From Macrostomum hystrix (lineage: Eukaryota > Platyhelminthes > Macrostomidae), in assembly GCA_950097015.1 (NCBI GenBank), contig CATNEN010000039.1, positions 3,670,001-3,734,000 on the forward strand: a stretch of DNA of 64,000 bases. Reading direction: 5' to 3'. Below are positions 33,552 through 42,664 of this stretch, piece by piece. A program made the position numbers and the translations under genes. Below the pieces are notes generated by a model. The model worked only from the letters and a program-made list of their open reading frames with translations, was not told the DNA's origin and did no database searches. Every line of letters begins with the position of its first letter. Positions within the stretch are counted from its first letter, which is position 1.

Positions 33552-34025
33552 ACCTCCGTCTTACCAGTTAGTGTCCACCTCTCTTACCTGTTAGTGTCCA
33601 CCTCTCTTACCAGTTGGTGTCCTCCTCTCTTACCTGTTAGTGTCCTCCTCTCTTACCTGTTAGTGTCCACCTCTCTTACCTACTAGTGTCCACCTCTCTT
33701 ACCTGTTAGTAACCACCTCTCTTACCTGTTGTTGTCCTCCTCTCTTACCTGTTAGTGTCCACCTCTCTTACCTGTTAGTGTCCACCTCTCTTACCTGTTA
33801 GTGTCCAACTCTCTTACCTGTTAGTGTCCTCCTCTCTTACCAGTTAGTGTCCACCTCTCTTACCAGTTGGTGTCCTCCTCTCTTACATGTTAGTGTCCAC
33901 CTCTCTTACCTGTTAGTGTCCACATCTCTTACCTGTTAGTGTCCTCCTCTCTTACCTGTTAGTGTCCACCTCTCTTACCTGTTAGTGTCCACCTCTCTTA
34001 CCTGTTAGTGTCCACCTCTCTTAAG
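33552..34025. repeat. 23-bp minisatellite (about 20 units)
   Basis: The core is CTTACCTGTTAGTGTCCACC plus TCT. Variants are TTACCAGTTGG and GTCCTCC. It starts right next to the head of the SINE copy and ends at a CA-rich microsatellite (34033-34068). Confidence 0.94.
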
Positions 34026-34032
34026 TAAAAGG

Positions 34033-34280
34033 CCACACACACACACGCACACACACGCACACACAATCACACTCATAAACAAAATTATACGCGCGTACTT
34101 ATTGTTCTTAGATAAAAGGGTGGCAAAGAGAAAAGACATAAATAAACTATTGCGCAGGTGCAAAACTGTGCAAAACTGGCGCTCACACAATCAACGTCTG
34201 TCCCTTCACTTTGTTATATTTATTATAAAAACTGGCAGCTGCAGTGTGAATGAAGGCTTGCATTTAGACAAGTCCCCTGC

Positions 34281-34320
<40 letters not shown>

Positions 34321-35291
34321 GCTGCTGCTGCCACGCTATCTGATTGCATAGATCAGGTCGGGCAGGCAAAAGGTTCCGAGGGCTTGGGCTATGGAAACAA
34401 ATCAGCTCTGTCAGTATGATTTTGACGGACGCAAAACGCGCCCCTGCCTCTCCCCTGTCCAAGTTGTGAACGAGGCTCGTAAAGTAGGAGGGACCGGTGC
34501 AGAAGACGGGAGTGAGACAGTAGACAGAGCACGAGGGTGCCAAGGGGGATAATGGACTGACTACTGCACTACACAACCTATGCCCTGCGCCTGACAACAC
34601 CAACAAGGCCTGTCTTCTGTCTCTCTCTTTAATTTTCTCTGTCTGTCGCTGCGTCTCTCTCTTCGTGTCTTGCCTCACTTTTTTCAATCTGCTAGCTTGG
34701 TTATTTTCCTTTACCGCATTCTCAGCCACCCCCGCCAACCCTGATACCCAAAGCTGTCGACCTCCCTGTGTGTGTGTGTGTGTGTGTGCGTGTTCGCTCT
34801 GCCCTGAAGCCCTATGTGTGCTGTGGACTGCCTCCACTCCCTTCAAGCCTCTTTCTTGTCTATACTTTTTCCTTGTACCCCCCTCAAGCGACTAAGGGTG
34901 CAGAATTATGTGTGTGTATATGTAGAGGGGCCGCGGACGGCTCAGACAGATGCAAGCGGCGCATCTGAACCCTCATCCGCCTCCGCCTCCTGTCTTTCTT
35001 TCTCCTCTTCTTGGTTTTTTGCTTCGTCTCCATCTGTTTTGCTTCGCTTCAAAGAAGAAAGAGACAGACAGACGGGGAAGAAAGGGGAGGAACCGGTATT
35101 CCTCATCCCCCAAGTCCCAATATATTCGGCCGCTCAGGACAGGCCCATTGCGCTCAACTTCCTCATCCGCGATTGCGGTTCGCTGCGCAAAAGACAAGGC
35201 AGAACTGTTAAACAGCCAGCGAGGCCGCAGCAGCAGTAGCAGCAGCAGCGAGTGTCAGCTGCGCTGCACCCCACCCTACTCAGCAGCAGCT
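34033..35291. other. 5' region of gene F with CA, CTG and GT microsatellites
   Basis: (CA)n lies at 34033-34068, (CTG)n at about 34277-34331 and (GT)n at about 34769-34792. A pyrimidine-rich tract at about 34970-35050 ends in GCTTCGCTTCAAAG and could be a splice or trans-splice acceptor region for gene F. Open frames on both strands here lack domain content and I do not call them. Confidence 0.45.
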
Positions 35292-35752
35292 ATGCAGAGC
35301 TCAGTATGGTCCAACCCCACCGCGAGCATGTCCCAGCAGCAGCAGCAGCAGCAGCAGTCAGAAGGTGTACCAATATTTCCTCCGCCGTCAACATCGTCGC
35401 ATCACCAAGAGCAAGTCTGGATACCACCTCCACCACCGCATCATCATCAACATCAGCAGCATCAGCAGCATCAGCAACATCAGCAGCAGCTGCAGCATCA
35501 GCAGCAGCTGCAGCATCAGCAGCAGCTGCAGCATTCTCAGACCTCTGCATCAACGGGAGCTGCGTTTCGTCTGGGTCGGGTCGCATCGCGCAGCTCCAAC
35601 GAACCCGACCTGAACATTGTGCGACCCTCCGTCAGCTTCCCCCTGCTCAGCGTTGTTGACAGTGTCGGCGATCCTTCGGCTGCGGCATCGGCGGCGATTC
35701 CCCTGGCGAGGCGTCAGCAGGACTACCTGCAGCAGAGGCAGCGGCTCATTCT

Positions 35753-35783
<31 letters not shown>

Positions 35784-36041
35784 CAACAGCGGCGGTTGCT
35801 TAGCGACCCAGCGTCATCGGAGCCGGACTTAAAGACCCTGACAGCTAAGGAGGCCGCCTTGAAGCTGGCGATGCGCAGGAAGCAGCTGCGCCACCGGGTG
35901 CTCATCATGGTGTACCTGGCCTGCACCCTGCTGTTTGTGCTAGCTGTGGTCTTCCTGGCTGCCTTCGGCGTCTTCCACACAGCAGGTATTGAGGAGGCCG
36001 CAGTCGCTGCTGCCAAGGGAGCCGCGAATGGCACAGCGTGA
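35292..36041 (+). CDS. Gene F: Gln/His-rich single-pass membrane protein, unknown function
   Basis: I take the ATG at 35292 (249 aa). The frame extends upstream to an ATG at 34950, but that part reads like an untranslated leader (Pro-, Phe- and Ser-rich). Residues 15-22 and 154-163 are poly-Gln, and 50-80 is a His/Gln-rich tract coded by CAG/CAT repeats. Two short similar motifs, SSNEPDL (101-107) and SSEPDL (175-180), flank the middle. A basic helix KEAALKLAMRRKQLRHR (186-202) precedes one strong membrane segment (203-227) and a short Ala-rich C-terminal tail (228-249). Positive residues before the segment suggest a cytosolic N-terminus, as in type II or nearly tail-anchored proteins. I do not recognise the family. 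The coding-like C-terminal half gives most of the support. Confidence 0.6.
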
Positions 36042-36070
36042 GTTGCCGGTGACCAGCTGCCGAGGCTAAA

Positions 36071-36076
36071 ATTAAA
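36071..36076 (+). terminator. Candidate poly(A) signal for gene F
   Basis: ATTAAA, 30 bases after the gene F stop. This is a motif match only. Confidence 0.25.
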
Positions 36077-36225
36077 AAATATCTCGGAATAAGAAACGTT
36101 ACAATATCATTTTTTAGAAAAAAAATTGATTTTTGAGAATTTCACAAAAACAAACATTCAACTTTATACTGGACCGACTTCTGAACGACGTAATTAGAAA
36201 AAATATACAAATAGGTCATTAGGTT

Positions 36226-37730
36226 CAGATCAGGGAAGAAGAGATTTTGAAGTCGCTCGAGATGATCAAGACAGTGAGATTTTGAAATCTCTCATGCAGA
36301 TCAAGAGAGTGAGATTTTGAAATCTCTCATGCAGGTCAAGAGAGTGAGATTTTGAAATCTCTCATGCAGATCAAGAGAGTGAGATTTTGAAATCGCTCAT
36401 GCAGATCAAGAGAGTGAGATTTTGAAATCTCTCATGCAGGTCAAGAGAGTGAGATTTTGAAATCGCTCATGCAGATCAAGAGAGTGAGATTTTGAAATCT
36501 CTCATGCAGGTCAAGAGAGTGAGATTTGGAAATCGCTCATGCAGATCAAGAGAGTGAGATTTTGAAATCTCTCATGCAGGTCAAGAGAGTGAGATTTTGA
36601 AATCGCTCATGCAGATCAAGAGAGTGAGATTTTGAAATCTCTCATGCAGGTCAAGAGAGTGAGATTTTGAAATCGCTCATGCAGGTCAAGAGAGTGAGAT
36701 TTTGAAATTGCTCATGCAGATCAAGAGAGTGAGATTTTGAAATCTCTCATGCAGATCAAGAGAGTGAGATTTTGAAATCTCTCATGCAGGTCAAGAGAGT
36801 GAGATTTTGAAATCGCTCATGCAGATCAAGAGAGTGAGATTTTGAAATCGCTCATGCAGATCAAGAGAGTGAGATTTTGAAATCGCTCATGCAGGTCAAG
36901 AGAGTGAGATTTTGAAATCTCTCATGCAGGTCAAGAGAGTGAGATTTTGAAATCTCTCATGCAGGTCAAGAGAGTGAGATTTTGAAATCGCTCATGCAGA
37001 TCAAGAGAGTGAGATTTTGAAATCGCTCATGCAGGTCAAGAGGGTGAGATTTTGAAATCTCTCATGCAGATCAAGAGAGTGAGATTTTGAAATCTCTCAT
37101 GCAGGTCAAGAGAGTGAGATTTTGAAATCTCTCATGCAGATCAAGAGAGTGAGATTTTGAAATCGCTCATGCAGGTCAAGAGGGTGAGATTTTGAAATCT
37201 CTCATGCAGATCAAGAGAGTGAGATTTTGAAATCTCTCATGCAGGTCAAGAGAGTGAGATTTTGAAATCTCTCATGCAGATCAAGAGAGTGAGATTTTGA
37301 AATCTCTCATGCAGATCAAGAGAGTGAGATTTTGAAATCTCTCATGCAGATCTAGAGAGTGAGATTTTGAAATCGCTCATGCAGGTCAAGAGGGTGAGAT
37401 TTTGAAATCTCTCATGCAGATCAAGAGAGTGAGATTTTGAAATCTCTCATGCAGGTCAAGAGAGTGAGATTTTGAAATCTCTCATGCAGATCAAGAGAGT
37501 GAGATTTTGAAATCTCTCATGCAGATCAAGAGAGTGAGATTTTGAAATCTCTCATGCAGATCAAGAGAGTGAGATTTTGAAATCTCTCATGCAGATCAAG
37601 AGAGTGAGATTTTGAAATCTCTCATGCAGGTCAAGAGAGTGAGATTTTGAAATCTCTCATGCAGGTCAAGAGAGTGAGATTTTGAAATCGCTCATGCAGG
37701 TCAAAAGAGTGAGATTTTGAAATCGCTCAT
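36226..37730. repeat. 35-bp minisatellite with a palindromic core (about 43 units)
   Basis: Each unit contains GAGATTTTGAAATCTC, a perfect 7-bp inverted repeat around TG, followed by TCATGCAGATCAAGAGAGT. Two binary variants mix along the array: TCTCTCAT versus TCGCTCAT, and CAGATCAAG versus CAGGTCAAG. The CGCTCAT form spoils the hairpin by one base. It lies about 200 bases downstream of gene F. Confidence 0.96.
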
Positions 37731-38584
37731 TGAGACAAAGTTTGCACATTTCGGTGTGGATTTTTTTGTTTTTTTCGGCAGCTCAATTGTGGTCGAAAAT
37801 GTAAATTGATCTTCAATTTTGGTGCCGTCTATCTGAACCCCATTGAGCCTGAGCCATTAGCTGCCAAACAACTTAATAGTACAATCCATTCCACAGGTCC
37901 CACTGGGGAGAACTAAAGCATGGATAAGCAGTAGCCGCATACATTAATCATGCCTCAGCTGAAGAAACTTCAGGCAGTCCATGATTATTGGTATCTGGGC
38001 CTCTGCTAATCACATTATAGCACTAGCAGCAGCAGCCACAGCTCACCCTGAGGCTAAGAGACCGGCGACCCACCCGACCGGCACCGAAGTTTTCAATTAT
38101 CGGCAAAAAGTTTCAATCTGGTCACCGAAACGAGATCAGTAGATGAATGAGAGCCTCTAATACTGTACTGTGCACTTCCGGCATCCCTTGGGACTCGGGA
38201 GAAGCCATGCCCGCTCAACTACTGGAGACTGCAGGGTGGGAGCTAAAGATAGGCTGCAAGATGGAGAGGCCACAATCGAAGTGTCCGATGAGGTTGGGTC
38301 AAAACTGCCAAGCCAATCCGCCAATATTGGCCGGGCCATCACTCACTATTGGTTTGAGAGAAAACAGCTCACCCGGTCCCAACAACTCCAGATTCCAGGA
38401 AACCAGCATCTGCTTCTTGCTTTGGATTAATCAGTGAAGGCCGGGCTCACCCAGACTATAATCCAATTAGCTATTGGCACAGATTTTTAAGATTCCGAGA
38501 AGCTTGGAGAAATACTGGGTTTCGATCGGCGTTTGATTTTGTCCTGAGCTCGAGCACTGCTCAAGATTTAGAGGCTTTCTTGGA
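37731..38584. other. Unique spacer, no gene called
   Basis: Open frames of 96 and 86 codons overlap at 38147-38437, but neither resembles a known domain and no splice partners are evident. Confidence 0.4.
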
Positions 38585-39285
38585 TTATGCCTCACTCTGA
38601 TCAATCCGTGTCTCACACTCTGATCAATCCGTGTCTCATACTCTGATCAATCCGTGTCTCATACTCTGATCAATCCGTGTCTCATACTCTGATCAATCCG
38701 TGTCTCATACTCTGATCAATCCGTGTCTCACACTCTGATCAATCCGTGTCTCACACTCTGATCAATCCGTGTCTCACACTCTGATCAATTCGTGTCTCAC
38801 ACTCTGATCAATCCGTGTCTCACACTCTGATCAATTCGTGTCTCACACTCTGATCAATCCGTGTCTCACACTCTGATCAATCCGTGTCTCACACTCTGAC
38901 CAATCCGTGTCTCATACTCTGATCAATCCGTGTCTCACACTCTGATCAATCCGTGTCTCATACTCTGTTCAATCCGTGTCTCACACTCTGATCAATCCGT
39001 GTCTCACACTCTGATCAATCCGTGTCTCACACTCTGATCAATCCGTGTCTCACACTCTGATCAATCCGTGTCTCACACTCTGATGAATCCGTGTCTCACA
39101 CTCTGATCAATCCGTGTCTCATACTCTGATCAATCCGTGTCTCACACTCTGATCAATCCGTGTCTCACACTCTGATCAATCCGTGTCTCACACTCTGATC
39201 AATCAGTGTCTCACACTCTGATCAATCCGTGTCTCACACTCTGATCAATCCAGGTTCCATTCTCTGATCAATCGGTGTCTCACGG
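38585..39285. repeat. 23-bp minisatellite (about 30 units)
   Basis: The core is CTGATCAATCCGTGTCTCAC with ACT. Variants are CTCATACT, AATTCGTG and CTGATGAATC. Edge units on the right are degraded. The core contains the palindrome TGATCA. Confidence 0.95.
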
Positions 39286-39689
39286 ATCACGTGTGACGTG
39301 TGACTCATATCAATCTTATCTCTCCTCTGTGTCTCAGATCAACCCGTCACACCATGGTGACTTATGTGAGTGCTAAAAATAAAAATAAAAACAAGCATTC
39401 TTTTTTTCTATCGTCAGTCAGAAGTTGGTCACGAAATCACATTTGAAAAACACAAAAAGCTGAACTGAGTAACCAATTGCTAATCCGAGCTGCAGTTGAT
39501 GCACTAACACCTCTCAAAGCCTTGCTTTTGCTGGACTCGCAACTCACGCCTTGACTTTTTTGCTTGCTTCTGCGAAACACTTATTTTGTTTGAGAACTTA
39601 TGAAAACAGTGCTCAGCATGCATGCGGTCACTATCTATAGTTGATAATTTGGATGCAGACTGGGTCTCTGCATTCGCTTGAACCAACCT
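39286..39689. other. Unique spacer, no gene seen
   Basis: No supportable gene; a 63-codon minus-strand frame at 39504-39695 has no features. Confidence 0.4.
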
Positions 39690-40955
39690 CTGCATCCCCT
39701 CTCACCCCTCTGCTTCCTCTCTCACCCCTCTACTTCCTCCCTCACCCTCTGCTTCCTCTCTCACCCCTCTGCTTCCTCTCTCACCCTCTGCTTCCTCTCT
39801 CACCCTCTGCTTTCTCTCTCACCCCTCTGCTTTCTCTCTCACCCCTCTGCTTCCTCTCTCACCCCTCTGCTCCCTCTCTCACCCCTCTGCTCCCTCTCTC
39901 ACCCCTCTGCTTCCTCTCTCACCCTCTGCTTCCTCTCTCACCCCTCTGCTTCCTCTATCACCCCTCTGCTTCCTCTCTCACCCTCTGCTTCCTCTCTCAC
40001 CCCTCTGCTTCCTCTCTCACCCTCTGCTTCCTCTCTCACCCCTCTGCTTTCTCTCTCACCCCTCTGCTTTCTCTCTCACCCCTCTGCTTCCTCTCTCACC
40101 CCTCTGCTCCCTCTCTCACCCCTCTGCTTCCTCTCTCACCCTCTGCTTCCTCTCTCACCCCTCTGCTTCCTCTCTCACCCTCTGCTTCCTCTCTCACCCT
40201 CTGCTTCCTCTCTCACCCTCTGCTTCCTCTCTCACCCCTCTGCTTCCTCTCTCACCCCTCTGCTTCCTCTCTCACCCTCTGCTTCCTCTCGCACCCCTCT
40301 GCTTTCTCTCTCACCCCTCTGCTTTCTCTCTCACCCCTCTGCTTCCTCTCTCACCCCTCTGCTCCCTCTCTCACCCCTCTGCTTCCTCTCTCACCCTCTG
40401 CTTCCTCTCTCACCCTCTGCTTCCTCTCTCACCCCTCTGCTTCCTCTCTCACCCTCTGCTTCCTCTCTCACCCCTCTGCTTTCTCTCTCACCCCTCTGCT
40501 TCCTCTCTCACCCCTCTGCTTCCTCTCTCACCCCTTTGCTTCCTCTCGCACCCCTCTGCTTTCTCTCTCACCCCTCTGCTTTCTCTCTCACCCCTCTGCT
40601 TCCTCTCTCACCCCTCTGCTCCCTCTCTCACCCCTCTGCTTCCTCTCTCACCCTCTGCTTCCTCTCTCACCCTCTGCTTCCTCTCTCACCCCTCTGCTTC
40701 CTCTCTCACCCTCTGCTTCCTCTCTCACCCCTCTGCTTTCTCTCTCACCCCTCTGCTTCCTCTCTCACCCCTCTGCTTCCTCTCTCACCCCTTTGCTTTC
40801 TCTCTCACCCTCTGCTCCCTCTCTCACCCTCTGCTTCCTCTCTCACCCCTCTGCTTCCTCTCTCACCCCTCTGCTTCCTCTCTCACCCCTCTGCTTCCTC
40901 TCTCACCCCTCTGTTTCCTCTCTCACCCTCTCCTCTCTCTCACCTTTCTACCCCC
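39690..40955. repeat. 19/20-bp pyrimidine-rich minisatellite (about 65 units)
   Basis: Units are CCCCTCTGCTTCCTCTCTCA (20 bp) and a 19-bp form lacking one C; TTT and CTC variants replace TTC. The mixture of 19- and 20-bp units moves the frame, yet no stop codon fits the sequence, so two long spurious frames remain open. Long blocks recur: the order near 40020-40160 is repeated near 40270-40420 and 40540-40680. Confidence 0.95.
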
Positions 40956-42093
40956 ACTTCTCTCTTACCTCCCTCTTTGATATCTCTGGCCCTTCAGCAT
41001 TGATTGCAGGGCATCGCTGTAAATTTAGCCAATAACAACAATGCCCAGAAGAACAATTAGGCAACAGTGCCACCCGCATTGGTTATTTCAGAAGTGTCCG
41101 GAAAAGAGCACCACCATGATTGATGTCACTGTCCTGCCGTGATTTCCCTGCATCGAACACAGTTCACATGCAGTCCACATCGGCTGTGCTTCCCAAACTG
41201 AACCAGGATAAAATTGTCACGCAACAAGGACTACTAATAGTAGAAGGACTCTGGATTTGTGTAAAAATATTTTAGGGCTTGCTTTAAGCCGGAGGCTGTA
41301 CTTTTGATTTGTAAAGTCCTTTCCAATTTTATATTAAAAAACGATTCACCTCCACAATAACTTGTGCCCTATAAACGTGTATATCTTATCTATCAATCTA
41401 TTTTGGGATTTTTTTGGAATTTTAAGTGACCATTACATGTAGCTAACAAAATGCCCGTCAATTCAGACTATTTTTGTCTATGGCCCAATCAAGGCAATTA
41501 AATTTTTCCTCACTAAATACTCCCAATAGAGTGTAGTTTCTATGGAAATGGCTAGTGGTAGAGTTTCGAACCCCTGACCTACAGGTCCCATTGTTTTTGT
41601 TCACCCAGTTGTACTTCCCAGTCCATGGACTGGATCTCTGCGCTCAGCCTTTTGAATTGTGAGTCCTTCTATTTCGGTTGATCCTTGGCTGGAAAAAACG
41701 GAAATTGTTGACAAATTTGTTTAAATTCTCAGCCAATCACGTGACTGATGACGATCGATTTCTACTCATATCAGCCTGCATTTGTTTAATTTCATTCCTG
41801 TGCTGTTATAGTTATTTGCTGTTATTTATAGTTAATGCTATAATGCTATAATTGTTTTAAGTAGATAAGAGAATTTTAACTAAAAATATACGAGATAAAA
41901 TACAAGTAGAAACATAATATTTGCTGACTAATTCATAATGATTTGTTTGTTAATCACATCAACCCAATTGTGGGATTACTAAGCGGCACAAGATAAGTTG
42001 CCTATTTTAATTCGTGCTAAAAAAATAATCAACACAGTTAAACAAAATCAAAATATCAAGCTTAATGAAGCAGTATGAGCACGTTAGTTAGTA
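40956..42093. other. AT-rich spacer with a SINE-1 remnant
   Basis: At 41545-41660 a degraded plus-oriented SINE-1 copy is visible: GTGGTAGAG, a box B-like TTTCGAACCCCTGAC, GTTCACCCAGTTGT and the palindrome CAGTCCATGGACTG. Otherwise I see no gene. Confidence 0.45.
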
Positions 42094-42200
42094 GGAAGAC
42101 CAGGGGTATTTGAAATGCCCACAATTTTCTTTCTTTCTTTTTCCCCAAAAAATTCAACCAATCGCCATGAAATTTGAGAACTTTAGCAAAACTTTTCCGT
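42094..42200 (+). mobile_element. Dispersed repeat family 3, copy 1
   Basis: This shares long blocks with the minus strand of 48188-48301: GGGGTATTT-GAAAT-GCCACA-like, then AAAAATATTCAACCAATCGCCATGAAA (split in this copy by small changes). A segment at about 42385-42415 read backwards (GACCAAGGCGGTGTTT) resembles the left end (GACCAGGGGTATTT), so this may be a small TIR element of about 320 bases. No target duplication is clear. Confidence 0.5.
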
Positions 42201-42664
42201 TTTATCCGATGAAATAACTCCCAGAATCACGAAACATCGGCATCGTCGAGATATTGACTTGGATGACAACGATGCAGACTTAGAAGGCTTTGAAAGTTGG
42301 CTCATCGTAAAGGGTGGAAAAATTGATTCCGATGGTTGACTTTCACGACAATCGGTAATTCGGTTTGGTAGCTATTGTGAATTAGGCGGCGGGTATTGGA
42401 AACACCGCCTTGGTCATCCCCAGGGGGGAAAATAGCGTGGCGTTTCTACTGTTAATCAATGTTACAGTTTGCTGTAGTTTTACGCAGGCGGGACCTCGCA
42501 AATATTAATGTGGTTGTCAATCAAATGTTTCGGAAGCGGTGCAAAAACCACACTGCGATAGAGATTTTTTCATAGAAATATAGCCTTAGATGTGAAGTAC
42601 GAGTATATTAAGCAAGTGCTCAAACATCTGCCCAATGTCACTGTCTGTGAATTGCCGCCACTGC
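42201..42664. other. Downstream flank of gene G, no gene seen
   Basis: It includes the possible right end of the family 3 element near 42385-42415. No coding feature. Confidence 0.35.

Noticed and set aside
34950-35291. N-terminal extension of gene F by 114 residues
   Set aside because: The composition is that of a leader with pyrimidine tracts, and the first residues look like translated untranslated sequence; the ATG at 35292 is the more likely start.
38147-38437. Overlapping open frames of 86-96 codons
   Set aside because: No domain, no splice partners and no promoter or poly(A) support.
36226-39285. CRISPR-like arrays of 23-35 bp direct repeats
   Set aside because: The repeats are directly adjacent with no unique spacers, and the genome is eukaryotic (introns, GPCR, SINEs).
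39641-41035. Two open frames of over 440 codons rich in Leu, Ser and Pro
   Set aside because: They are translations of the CTCTGCTTCC array.
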